Assembly (NCBI GenBank): GCA_964448105.1
Contig: CAYUVK010000076.1
Coordinates: 1-24,382, forward strand
Reading direction: 5' to 3'
From: CAVQBP01 sp964448105
GTDB taxonomy: Bacteria; Bacteroidota; Ignavibacteria; Ignavibacteriales; Ignavibacteriaceae
Length of the DNA: 24,382 nucleotides
Shown: piece after piece, positions 7,781 through 13,590 of the stretch
How positions within the stretch are numbered: position 1 is the first letter of the stretch
Layout of the letters: every line of letters starts with the position of its first letter
Position numbers and translations under genes: made by a program
Notes under the pieces: generated by a model
Seen by the model: only the letters and a program-made list of their open reading frames with translations
Databases searched by the model: none
What the model was told of the DNA's origin: nothing

Positions 7781-8313
7781 TATTGTAATTTTTCCACAAT
7801 TTTGTCAATATCTATATCTACTTTATCCGGATTTTCAATTTCTTTAGCTGAAACTACTTCTTCACCGGCATCAGCAACCCTCATGTCAAGCAAACGGGCT
7901 TGAGAATTAATAATAGCCTTAAGCTTCGCAAGGATTAAATCTTTTTCCTCTCTTAAATTTATTACGGAAGTCCTTATTTCTTCAGCATAATTTTTTGCTT
8001 TTTCAATAATCTGCGAAGCTTTAATTTCCGCTTCTTTAATCATTAAACTTGTTTGTTTCTTTGTTGATTCAATAGTTTTAGTTGAAGATTCCTGTGCTTT
8101 TAAAAGAGTATCCTGAAGACTTTTTTCTATTCTTGAAAATTCAGATAATCTTAGATTAGCATCTTCAAGCTGTCTTTTTATTGATTCATTTTCTGTTTGT
8201 AACTCTTCAAAATCATCTGCAAGCTTTTCTAAAAAAGCCTGGACCTCTTCTTTATCGAATCCCCTGAAACTTTTACTGAATTCTTGTTTTTTTATGCTTA
8301 ATGGTGAAATCAT
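7780..8313 (-). CDS. DivIVA-domain protein
   Basis: DivIVA proteins bind negatively curved membranes at poles and division sites and recruit partners. The N-terminal 2-37 segment matches the family: SPLSIKKQEFSKSFRGFDKE includes the Phe16-Arg17 pair equivalent to the membrane-inserting F17-R18 of B. subtilis DivIVA. Two coiled-coil stretches follow (about 28-75 and 85-140), with a short acidic tail to 177. The start ATG at 8313 overlaps the yggS stop by 4 bp and its stop overlaps the pnp start by 1 bp. In Gram-positives a yggS homologue (ylmE) also sits near divIVA in the division cluster, so the pairing here is meaningful. sepF, yggT and ylmH are not present. Confidence 0.92.
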   Translation of the reverse strand: MISPLSIKKQEFSKSFRGFDKEEVQAFLEKLADDFEELQTENESIKRQLEDANLRLSEFSRIEKSLQDTLLKAQESSTKTIESTKKQTSLMIKEAEIKASQIIEKAKNYAEEIRTSVINLREEKDLILAKLKAIINSQARLLDMRVADAGEEVVSAKEIENPDKVDIDIDKIVEKLQ

Positions 8314-9020
8314 ATATTCATCCCGGTTTTTGAATAATCTCTTTCTCCAAAAATAGCAGTGCCAATTCTAAGCATCGTAGCTCCTTCTTCAATAGCAATT
8401 TCAAAGTCGTTAGTCATTCCCATAGATAACTCTGTTAAATTATTTCCTTCTGCATTTAATTCATCTTTTAATTCTCGCAAATAACTAAAACTATTCTTGA
8501 TAACATTATTGTTATCTGTATAAGGTGCAATTGTCATTAAACCGACAGGTTCCACATTGGGAAGCTCTTTACAATATTTAACCAGATCTTTTAACTCGCT
8601 TTCCTCTGTTAAACCGGATTTTGATTCCTCTCCAGAAGTATTTACTTCTAAAAGAACTTTTTGAATCTTATTTATTTTGCCGGCTTGTTTATCAATTTCA
8701 GCAGCTAAAAGCAAGGAATCAACCGAGTGAATATATTCAGAAGTTCGAACAGCGAACCTGGCTTTATTTCTTTGCAATACTCCTATAAAATGCCAAATAA
8801 TTTTTTCATTAAGCGAATCAAGTTCTTCATACTTTGATACTAACTTTTGTGCCTTATTTTCACCGAAATTTACTATCCCTACATTAAAAGCGGAAATTAT
8901 TTCATCTTTACCAAAATTCTTTGATACGGCAATCAGCTTAATTTCCGAAGGATCCCGTTTAGATTCGACAGCTTTTTTTTCAATTAGCTCCCTTAATTTT
9001 TTTATATTTCCGGTTATCAT
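8310..9020 (-). CDS. yggS: YggS/PLPBP-family pyridoxal-phosphate homeostasis protein
   Basis: Single-domain PLP-binding barrel protein of the alanine-racemase fold type, with no known catalytic activity but a role in vitamin B6 and amino-acid homeostasis. The PLP lysine is K34 in LIAVSKNF; NFGENKAQ, WHFIGVLQRNK and the C-terminal LSMGMTNDFEIAIEEGATMLRIGTAIFG region are all family signatures. I chose the ATG at 9020 (236 aa); a TTG two codons upstream at 9026 is possible but has no better ribosome site. A sigma70-like promoter lies about 60 nt upstream. It is the first gene of a four-gene overlapping operon with the DivIVA-domain gene, pnp and a membrane coiled-coil gene. Confidence 0.94.
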   Translation of the reverse strand: MITGNIKKLRELIEKKAVESKRDPSEIKLIAVSKNFGKDEIISAFNVGIVNFGENKAQKLVSKYEELDSLNEKIIWHFIGVLQRNKARFAVRTSEYIHSVDSLLLAAEIDKQAGKINKIQKVLLEVNTSGEESKSGLTEESELKDLVKYCKELPNVEPVGLMTIAPYTDNNNVIKNSFSYLRELKDELNAEGNNLTELSMGMTNDFEIAIEEGATMLRIGTAIFGERDYSKTGMNI

Positions 9021-9081
9021 AGTCAAATTAAGATTGTGAATCTATTGCTTTTCGTATCAAAAATCAACGTTAAATAGGGCA

Positions 9082-9110
9082 ACTATAATTAAAAGTAATT
9101 GCTTTATCAA
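9082..9110 (-). promoter_or_regulatory. Sigma70-type promoter of the yggS-divIVA-pnp operon
   Basis: On the minus strand: -35 TTGATA (9105-9110), 17-bp spacer, -10 TATAGT (9082-9087). The expected transcript start is near 9075, giving a leader of about 55 nt before yggS. Confidence 0.6.
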
Positions 9111-9349
9111 AATTATTCAGGCATTGTAAATAGCAATTTATTATTAGTTAATCAAGGAAATGTGATAAAATTAATTGTTAATTTTTTATTTCATTATGGA
9201 TTTATAAACTACTCTTAACTATCGATATAATAATATAGCAATAAAACAATTTAACAATTAAACGGACTTTGAATTTTTCATAGCTTCATATAAGTTAGAG
9301 AGTAATTTTTAAATCGTTTATTCTTAATAACAAAACAAAAAGATGATAT
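9111..9349. other. Rest of the AT-rich divergent gap between yggS and pta
   Basis: The whole gap, 9021-9349, is very AT-rich and holds no plausible gene on either strand. A perfect TATAAT occurs on the plus strand at 9226-9231 but lacks a recognisable -35 at 16-18 bp, so the pta promoter is not assigned. No strong hairpin or riboswitch-like structure was seen. Confidence 0.5.
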
Positions 9350-10327
9350 ATGAGCCTCAAAATTCTAGATCAAATTAAAGAAAAAGCTTCCCAGAGAAAA
9401 AAAACAATTATTTTACCTGAATCCCATGATGAACGGGTTTTAAAAGCTGCTGAAATATTAGCAAAAGAAAATATTGTATCCGTAATTACTTTAGGAAATG
9501 AAAAGGAAATAAATAATAAAGCTTCGGAAATCAAAGTGGATTTAAATGGAGTTAAAATAATTGATCAGCTTAAATCTCAAAAACTTGATGAGTTTGCCAA
9601 CATTTTTTATGAGCTGAGAAAAAGCAAAGGCATTACTCCCGAACAGGCAAAAGAAACTTTAGAAAGAGATCTATTCTTTGCCGCTATGATGATAAGAGAG
9701 GGTTTGGCAGACGGTGCAGTTGGCGGATCAATTGCTGCTACTGCCGATGTTTTAAGAGCAGGAATTATGTGTATTGGTTTAAAAAAGGGAATATCTATTG
9801 TTTCCAGCTTTTTCTTAATGATTTTACCTGAAAAAAATTACACTTTTGCAGACTGCGGTGTTGTTGTAGATCCGGATCCCCAGCAGCTTGCAGATATAAC
9901 GATTTCTTCTGCAGATAACCACCAAAAATTAACAGGCGAAGAACCATATATAGCTATGCTCTCTTTCTCAACAAAAGGAAGCGCTAAACATGAAAAGATT
10001 GATAAAGTTTTAGAAGCAATGAAGCATATAAAAGTCAAAAGACCTGATCTTCATATTGACGGCGAGCTGCAATTTGATGCTGCTGTTATAGATTCAATTG
10101 CACAAAGAAAAGCGCCTGGAAGTGAAGTTGCAGGCAAAGCAAATGTTCTCATTTTCCCGGATTTGAATGCGGGGAATATTGGTTATAAGCTTGCACAGCG
10201 CTGGGGAAAAGCTCAAGCAATCGGACCACTTGTCCAGGGATTAAATAAACCGTTTTCCGATCTCAGTCGAGGCTGCAGTGTAAACGATATTGTAATAAAT
10301 GCCTCAATTGCTGCACTGATGAGCTAA
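9350..10327 (+). CDS. pta: Phosphate acetyltransferase
   Basis: Interconverts acetyl-CoA plus phosphate and acetyl phosphate plus CoA, the first step of acetate formation with ATP gain (with acetate kinase) or the reverse for acetate use. At 325 aa it is the short, catalytic-domain-only form without the N-terminal DRTGG/AAA regions of E. coli Pta. Visible: ILPESHDERVLKAA near the N terminus, the DGAVGGSIAATADVLRAG segment (about 120-138), GELQFDAAV and the C-terminal NVLIFPDLNAGNIGYKLAQRWGKAQAIGPLVQGLNKP region, all typical. No ackA gene is adjacent in this window. The start ATG at 9350 has only a weak AAAAGATGAT upstream. A phosphate butyryltransferase is a lesser alternative within the same family. 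Confidence 0.93.
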   Translation: MSLKILDQIKEKASQRKKTIILPESHDERVLKAAEILAKENIVSVITLGNEKEINNKASEIKVDLNGVKIIDQLKSQKLDEFANIFYELRKSKGITPEQAKETLERDLFFAAMMIREGLADGAVGGSIAATADVLRAGIMCIGLKKGISIVSSFFLMILPEKNYTFADCGVVVDPDPQQLADITISSADNHQKLTGEEPYIAMLSFSTKGSAKHEKIDKVLEAMKHIKVKRPDLHIDGELQFDAAVIDSIAQRKAPGSEVAGKANVLIFPDLNAGNIGYKLAQRWGKAQAIGPLVQGLNKPFSDLSRGCSVNDIVINASIAALMS

Positions 10328-10340
10328 CAAAAAGTAAAAA

Positions 10341-10442
10341 ACTTAGTGATTCTTAGTGTTCTTTGTGCCTTAGTGGTAAATAAATGTTGGCTTAATATTT
10401 TAACCACTAAGACACTAAGTTCACTTAGTTCCACTAAGAACT
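10341..10442. repeat. Degenerate palindrome built from CTTAGTG/CACTAAG units
   Basis: Left arm 10341-10378 contains CTTAGTG, CTTAGTG and CCTTAGTGGT. Right arm 10402-10442 contains ACCACTAAG, ACACTAAG, ACTTAG and CCACTAAG. The inner part pairs as TTAGTGGT/ACCACTAA across a loop of about 23 nt, and the outer arms pair imperfectly and end in an A-run and a T-run. It lies directly behind pta and may serve as a terminator. I recall similar CTTAGTG-type sequences as dispersed intergenic repeats in several environmental bacterial genomes, but this cannot be checked here. Confidence 0.65.
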
Positions 10443-10535
10443 TTTTATGGCTCTATGCATTATCTCACTTATGATCATTACTATCCGAGAATTTTCTTGA
10501 CTATATCGGGTATGTTTAACTAAATTCCAATCTAT

Positions 10536-10579
10536 AAAAGATTTGTTTTCGATTAACCTTCCTTTATAATAAATCTTTT
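10536..10579 (+). promoter_or_regulatory. Candidate dinB-like gene promoter flanked by a 9-bp inverted repeat
   Basis: -35 TTGTTT (10543-10548), 16-bp spacer, perfect -10 TATAAT (10565-10570). AAAAGATTT (10536-10544) and its exact inverse AAATCTTTT (10571-10579) bracket the promoter, one overlapping the -35 and the other the expected start point. This looks like an operator layout, but the AT-rich composition makes chance possible. An alternative start at TTGACT (10497-10502) with TAAATT (10521-10526) is weaker. Apart from this promoter and the palindrome, the 325-bp gap shows nothing else. Confidence 0.45.
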
Positions 10580-10652
10580 GTTGGCTTTCCGTTTTGAATG
10601 TTCATTTTTAATTATCAAAAAGTTCTAACATTAACAAATATAGGAGTGAGCT

Positions 10653-11204
10653 ATGAAAAAATTATTTTCTTTGTTCGCCGGGATCTCTTTGATGACTGTC
10701 CTTTTAGTCTATCCTTTGTTTGGTTTTAATAACCCCGATGAAGCTTCTGCATTTCTTCAAGAATATGCGGGACAGGTTGATTTTGTTCAGGGGAGAATAC
10801 TGCAGCTTGAAAATGCTATGCCGCAGGAAAAATTCGAATGGAGACCTGGTGAAGGAGTTAGATCCGTTGCCGAAGTTTACCTGCATATTGCCGAATCCAA
10901 TATGATGCTAGTATCATATATGACCGGTGAAAAAATGGAAAGTGAAATTGACGAAAAAACAACAGATAAAACAAAAATTGCCGATCTAGTAAAAAAATCT
11001 TTTGAAGCGGTTAAAGAAGCTGTCCCAAAATTAACAGAGGATGATCTGAATAAAAATATAAAAGCTTTTGGTATGGAAATGACTCTAAGAAATTTTATGA
11101 TAAGTATGCTTAATCATGCACATGAACATCTCGGTCAATCCATAGCTTATGCAAGAATGAACAGTGTTGTCCCGCCATGGTCAATGCCTTCCGAACAAAA
11201 ATAG
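10653..11204 (+). CDS. Exported DinB-fold (DinB_2-like) putative metal-dependent protein
   Basis: DinB superfamily four-helix-bundle proteins bind a metal through three histidines; several are thiol-dependent transferases or hydrolases, most are uncharacterised. Visible: an N-terminal signal sequence (about 1-25, MKKLFSLFAGISLMTVLLVY) with no lipobox Cys, then the helical bundle. The metal triad is recognisable as H78 (VYLHIAES) with H155 and H159 (NHAHEHLGQ). EWRPGEGVRSVAEV (62-75) is the usual pre-helix segment of DinB_2 proteins. The signal peptide predicts a periplasmic location, unlike the cytoplasmic DinB/YfiT enzymes. Start supported by AGGAG six nt before the ATG. It stands alone, between pta and a beta-lactamase-like gene, with a hairpin behind it. 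Substrate unknown. Confidence 0.88.
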   Translation: MKKLFSLFAGISLMTVLLVYPLFGFNNPDEASAFLQEYAGQVDFVQGRILQLENAMPQEKFEWRPGEGVRSVAEVYLHIAESNMMLVSYMTGEKMESEIDEKTTDKTKIADLVKKSFEAVKEAVPKLTEDDLNKNIKAFGMEMTLRNFMISMLNHAHEHLGQSIAYARMNSVVPPWSMPSEQK

Positions 11205-11214
11205 ATTTTTATTA

Positions 11215-11247
11215 TTTTAGGGTTGAGTTTTTAACTTAACCCTAAAA
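11215..11247 (+). terminator. Strong hairpin behind the dinB-like gene
   Basis: Two 15-nt arms (11215-11229 and 11233-11247; TTTTAGGGTTGAGTT with AACTTAACCCTAAAA) pair along their whole length with one G-U pair and a TTT loop. The symmetrical A/T ends make it likely to act in either direction. It ends only 7 nt before the beta-lactamase-like start codon, so it could also restrain translation of that gene. Confidence 0.6.
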
Positions 11248-11254
11248 TTCAATT

Positions 11255-12046
11255 ATGATGAAATCAATATTTTTATTCCTGCTGTTTATTTCATCTATTC
11301 TTCCCCAGCAAAAAATTGAATACAAGAATGACCTAAAAAAATATTTTGACGATTATAATGTTATGGGTTCCTTCCTTCTTTATAATTTAAATAAAGATAA
11401 ATATACCTGCTATAATCTCGAAAGATGCAGAGAAAGATTTCTCCCGGCTTCAACATTCAAAATATTTAATTCGCTTGTTGGAATTGAAACAGGGATAATT
11501 CCCGATTCAAATTTTATTTTTTATTGGGACAGCACAAAATACCAGGTAAATAACTGGAACCAGGATTTGATCTTAAGAAAAGCTTTTCAATATTCCTGCG
11601 TTCCCTGCTACCAGGCGCTTGCAAAAAAAATCGGTATGGCAAAAATGAAATACTATATTGAAAAAGAACATTACGGTAATGAAGTCTTAACCGGACCAAT
11701 CGATTATTTCTGGCTTAATGCTACTTTAAAAATATCCCAATTCGAGCAAATAAATTTTCTTAAAAGACTTTATCAGGAAGAATTGGGCTTTTCTCATAAA
11801 GCTATGCAGCTAGTAAAATATATTATGCTTGTTGAAAACAAATCCAAATATAAACTAAGAGCAAAATTAGGCTGGGGAATACTGCGGGATAGCTTAAATG
11901 TTGGGTGGTATGTTGGGTACCTTGAGAAAGAGGGGAATGTATATTTCTTCGCTACTAATATTGAAAGCAATAATCCCGGTGAAAATTTTGGAAGTGCAAG
12001 AATTGAAATAACCAAATCGGTTTTAAGAAGCTTGAAGCTTCTTTAA
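11255..12046 (+). CDS. Class D (OXA-type) beta-lactamase-like serine hydrolase with altered KTG motif
   Basis: Class D enzymes open beta-lactams in the periplasm through a serine whose partner lysine is carboxylated. Visible: signal sequence (about 1-19, no lipobox), S66-T-F-K69 in PASTFK with the catalytic Ser, S114-C-V116, Y140-G-N142, Trp153 in DYFWL (the Trp that stabilises the carboxy-lysine), and R249 near the C terminus, matching the carboxylate-binding Arg. The third box reads K204-L-G206 in AKLGWG where nearly all class D enzymes have K-T-G or K-S-G; the codon is TTA, so this is not a one-base reading of ACA. At 263 aa the length is normal. No Shine-Dalgarno precedes the ATG at 11255, and a second ATG follows at once. 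It may be a lactamase with changed substrate range or a penicillin-binding/sensor relative. Confidence 0.9.
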   Translation: MMKSIFLFLLFISSILPQQKIEYKNDLKKYFDDYNVMGSFLLYNLNKDKYTCYNLERCRERFLPASTFKIFNSLVGIETGIIPDSNFIFYWDSTKYQVNNWNQDLILRKAFQYSCVPCYQALAKKIGMAKMKYYIEKEHYGNEVLTGPIDYFWLNATLKISQFEQINFLKRLYQEELGFSHKAMQLVKYIMLVENKSKYKLRAKLGWGILRDSLNVGWYVGYLEKEGNVYFFATNIESNNPGENFGSARIEITKSVLRSLKLL

Positions 12047-12051
12047 GTATT

Positions 12052-12087
12052 ATGAAAAAAAGAAAAGTAATAAAAAGTTTTTTTCAT
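12052..12087. terminator. A/T-rich inverted repeat between convergent genes
   Basis: ATGAAAAAAA and TTTTTTTCAT form a 10-bp stem around a 16-nt loop, followed by six more T on the plus strand. It sits between the convergent beta-lactamase-like and Omp85 genes and could terminate both. A second stem (AAGAAGCTT/AAGCTTCTT, 12025-12043) overlaps the last codons of the beta-lactamase-like gene. Confidence 0.45.
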
Positions 12088-12158
12088 TTTTTCTCCCTAT
12101 TGTCTTGTGCCTATTATTATTTTAGCCGAAATACCGCCTTCATTACCGCCTACGACCT

Positions 12159-13490
12159 TTAGAAAGACAGCCCGAGATCAAAAATAAATTCACTGTAACC
12201 TAATTCATTTAAAGCAAATTCAAATCTCACAGCATTATAAGGAAGTATTAATAAGGTTAAACCTAAACCATACCCGGATTGGAAATCATTAAAGTTTAAC
12301 TTTTGATGCCTGAGCTTCGCTACACCGGCGTCTCCAAAAACTCCTGAATAAAGTGCTATTCTGTAAGACAACAAAGATTTAGGAATTAAAGGGACAAAGT
12401 CGAGATTCACATTTATATCTTTTATTAACGGGTAATAAAATTCTGCGGAGCCTATATAATAATTATTCCCTTCCTGCACATCATTAAAATGTCCTCTAAC
12501 TCTTTCCTGGTAACCTAAAAAAGAAAAGTCATAATAAGGGACAAGATTCCCGAAAGTAATTCTTGTTGCAAACCTCCACTTAAAATAAAGATTATCAATA
12601 ACCGGACGGTACTCCCTAAAATCGATATTAGCGACCTGGTATTTAATGCCGTTTAAACCCAATCCTTTAAACTGTATACCTGCAGCGGCATAAATTCCGT
12701 TTTTCGGAAATTGTGCCAAATCTCTTGAATCATAAGAATATGTTGCACCAACAATAGGCATCCGGTCAATCCGTTCATCTGATGCGGAAATTCCTTTTAT
12801 AAATACCGGTGAAGCTACATAATTATATCCAAAATTAACTCCAAAACGGTGATAACTGCCGAACCTTTTTCCAATAGTTATTAAAATTTGAAATATTTTT
12901 TGATCAAACTGTCCGCCGTAAAGATATTCGGCAATTGAACTTTTATTTCTTATACTGCTGTACGATAATAATGAATTAAAATAAATATCTGACCCTTTAA
13001 TAATTTCAGGCTTATAGTAACTAAGTAGTATCGAAGGATCATAACCTAATGAGCCCCTTACCTGCAGGAGTTCATTTCTCCCTCTAAAATTCTGTACAAC
13101 TAGATCCAACCCGTATGAAAATTTTTTCCAGTCTCTATCCTTTAATTCTACAAAGGGGAGAGGATAAATGTACCAGCTTTCATCTACATCAATAACAAGA
13201 ATATTTATTTCATCGATTCTTTTTACATAAAGATCTACACGTGTAAAAATCCCAAGGCTAAAAATTCTTTCCCTGTCATATTCTACTGTGTAATTGCTAA
13301 CCGTGTCACCCTTTTCAAAAGTCAACTCTCTTAAAATAATATCATTCTCAGTAATTTTATTTCCCCTAATTTCCACAGAATCAATTACTGCAAAATATTT
13401 TCCTTTATAAATCAGCGAATCTAATTTTGCGGGAAATATTTGAGAACCCAGGCAAATAAATATTATTAAAAAAAGATAGAGTTTCTGCAT
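12159..13490 (-). CDS. Single-POTRA Omp85/BamA-superfamily outer-membrane protein
   Basis: Outer-membrane beta-barrel of the Omp85 superfamily, whose members insert or translocate proteins or lipids. Visible: a signal peptide (about 1-21, ending FPA), one POTRA-like domain (about 35-104: VIDSVEIRGNKIT, then GIFTRVDLYV), and a 16-strand-sized barrel from about 110 to 443. The barrel contains VRGH at 331-334, equivalent to the conserved VRGF of strand 6 loop, and the protein ends in the aromatic beta-signal FDLGLSF with terminal Phe. At 443 aa it is far shorter than BamA (five POTRAs, about 800 aa), so it is not the main assembly factor. It lies 100 bp behind gcvP with no clear functional link, and faces the convergent beta-lactamase-like gene. 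Confidence 0.87.
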   Translation of the reverse strand: MQKLYLFLIIFICLGSQIFPAKLDSLIYKGKYFAVIDSVEIRGNKITENDIILRELTFEKGDTVSNYTVEYDRERIFSLGIFTRVDLYVKRIDEINILVIDVDESWYIYPLPFVELKDRDWKKFSYGLDLVVQNFRGRNELLQVRGSLGYDPSILLSYYKPEIIKGSDIYFNSLLSYSSIRNKSSIAEYLYGGQFDQKIFQILITIGKRFGSYHRFGVNFGYNYVASPVFIKGISASDERIDRMPIVGATYSYDSRDLAQFPKNGIYAAAGIQFKGLGLNGIKYQVANIDFREYRPVIDNLYFKWRFATRITFGNLVPYYDFSFLGYQERVRGHFNDVQEGNNYYIGSAEFYYPLIKDINVNLDFVPLIPKSLLSYRIALYSGVFGDAGVAKLRHQKLNFNDFQSGYGLGLTLLILPYNAVRFEFALNELGYSEFIFDLGLSF

Positions 13491-13590
13491 TATTTAAGAT
13501 AATAGAATAGACATCCCTGTCTGTTAAAAAATATTATTACAGGAAAAAATAACTTTCTTACAAAATTTAAACTTTATTCAAAGTAGATTT

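Noticed and set aside
9021..9349. A riboswitch or small RNA in the yggS-pta gap
   Set aside because: Only a minus-strand promoter stands out; the rest is plain AT-rich sequence with no convincing stem set or known riboswitch core.
10341..10442. CRISPR-like array behind pta
   Set aside because: The repeated unit is only 7-8 nt, degenerate and inverted rather than direct, with no spacers of regular length and no cas genes.
11255..12046. Beta-lactamase gene as a recently acquired resistance cassette
   Set aside because: No integron site, insertion sequence or composition change surrounds it; base use matches its neighbours, so it looks like a resident chromosomal gene.
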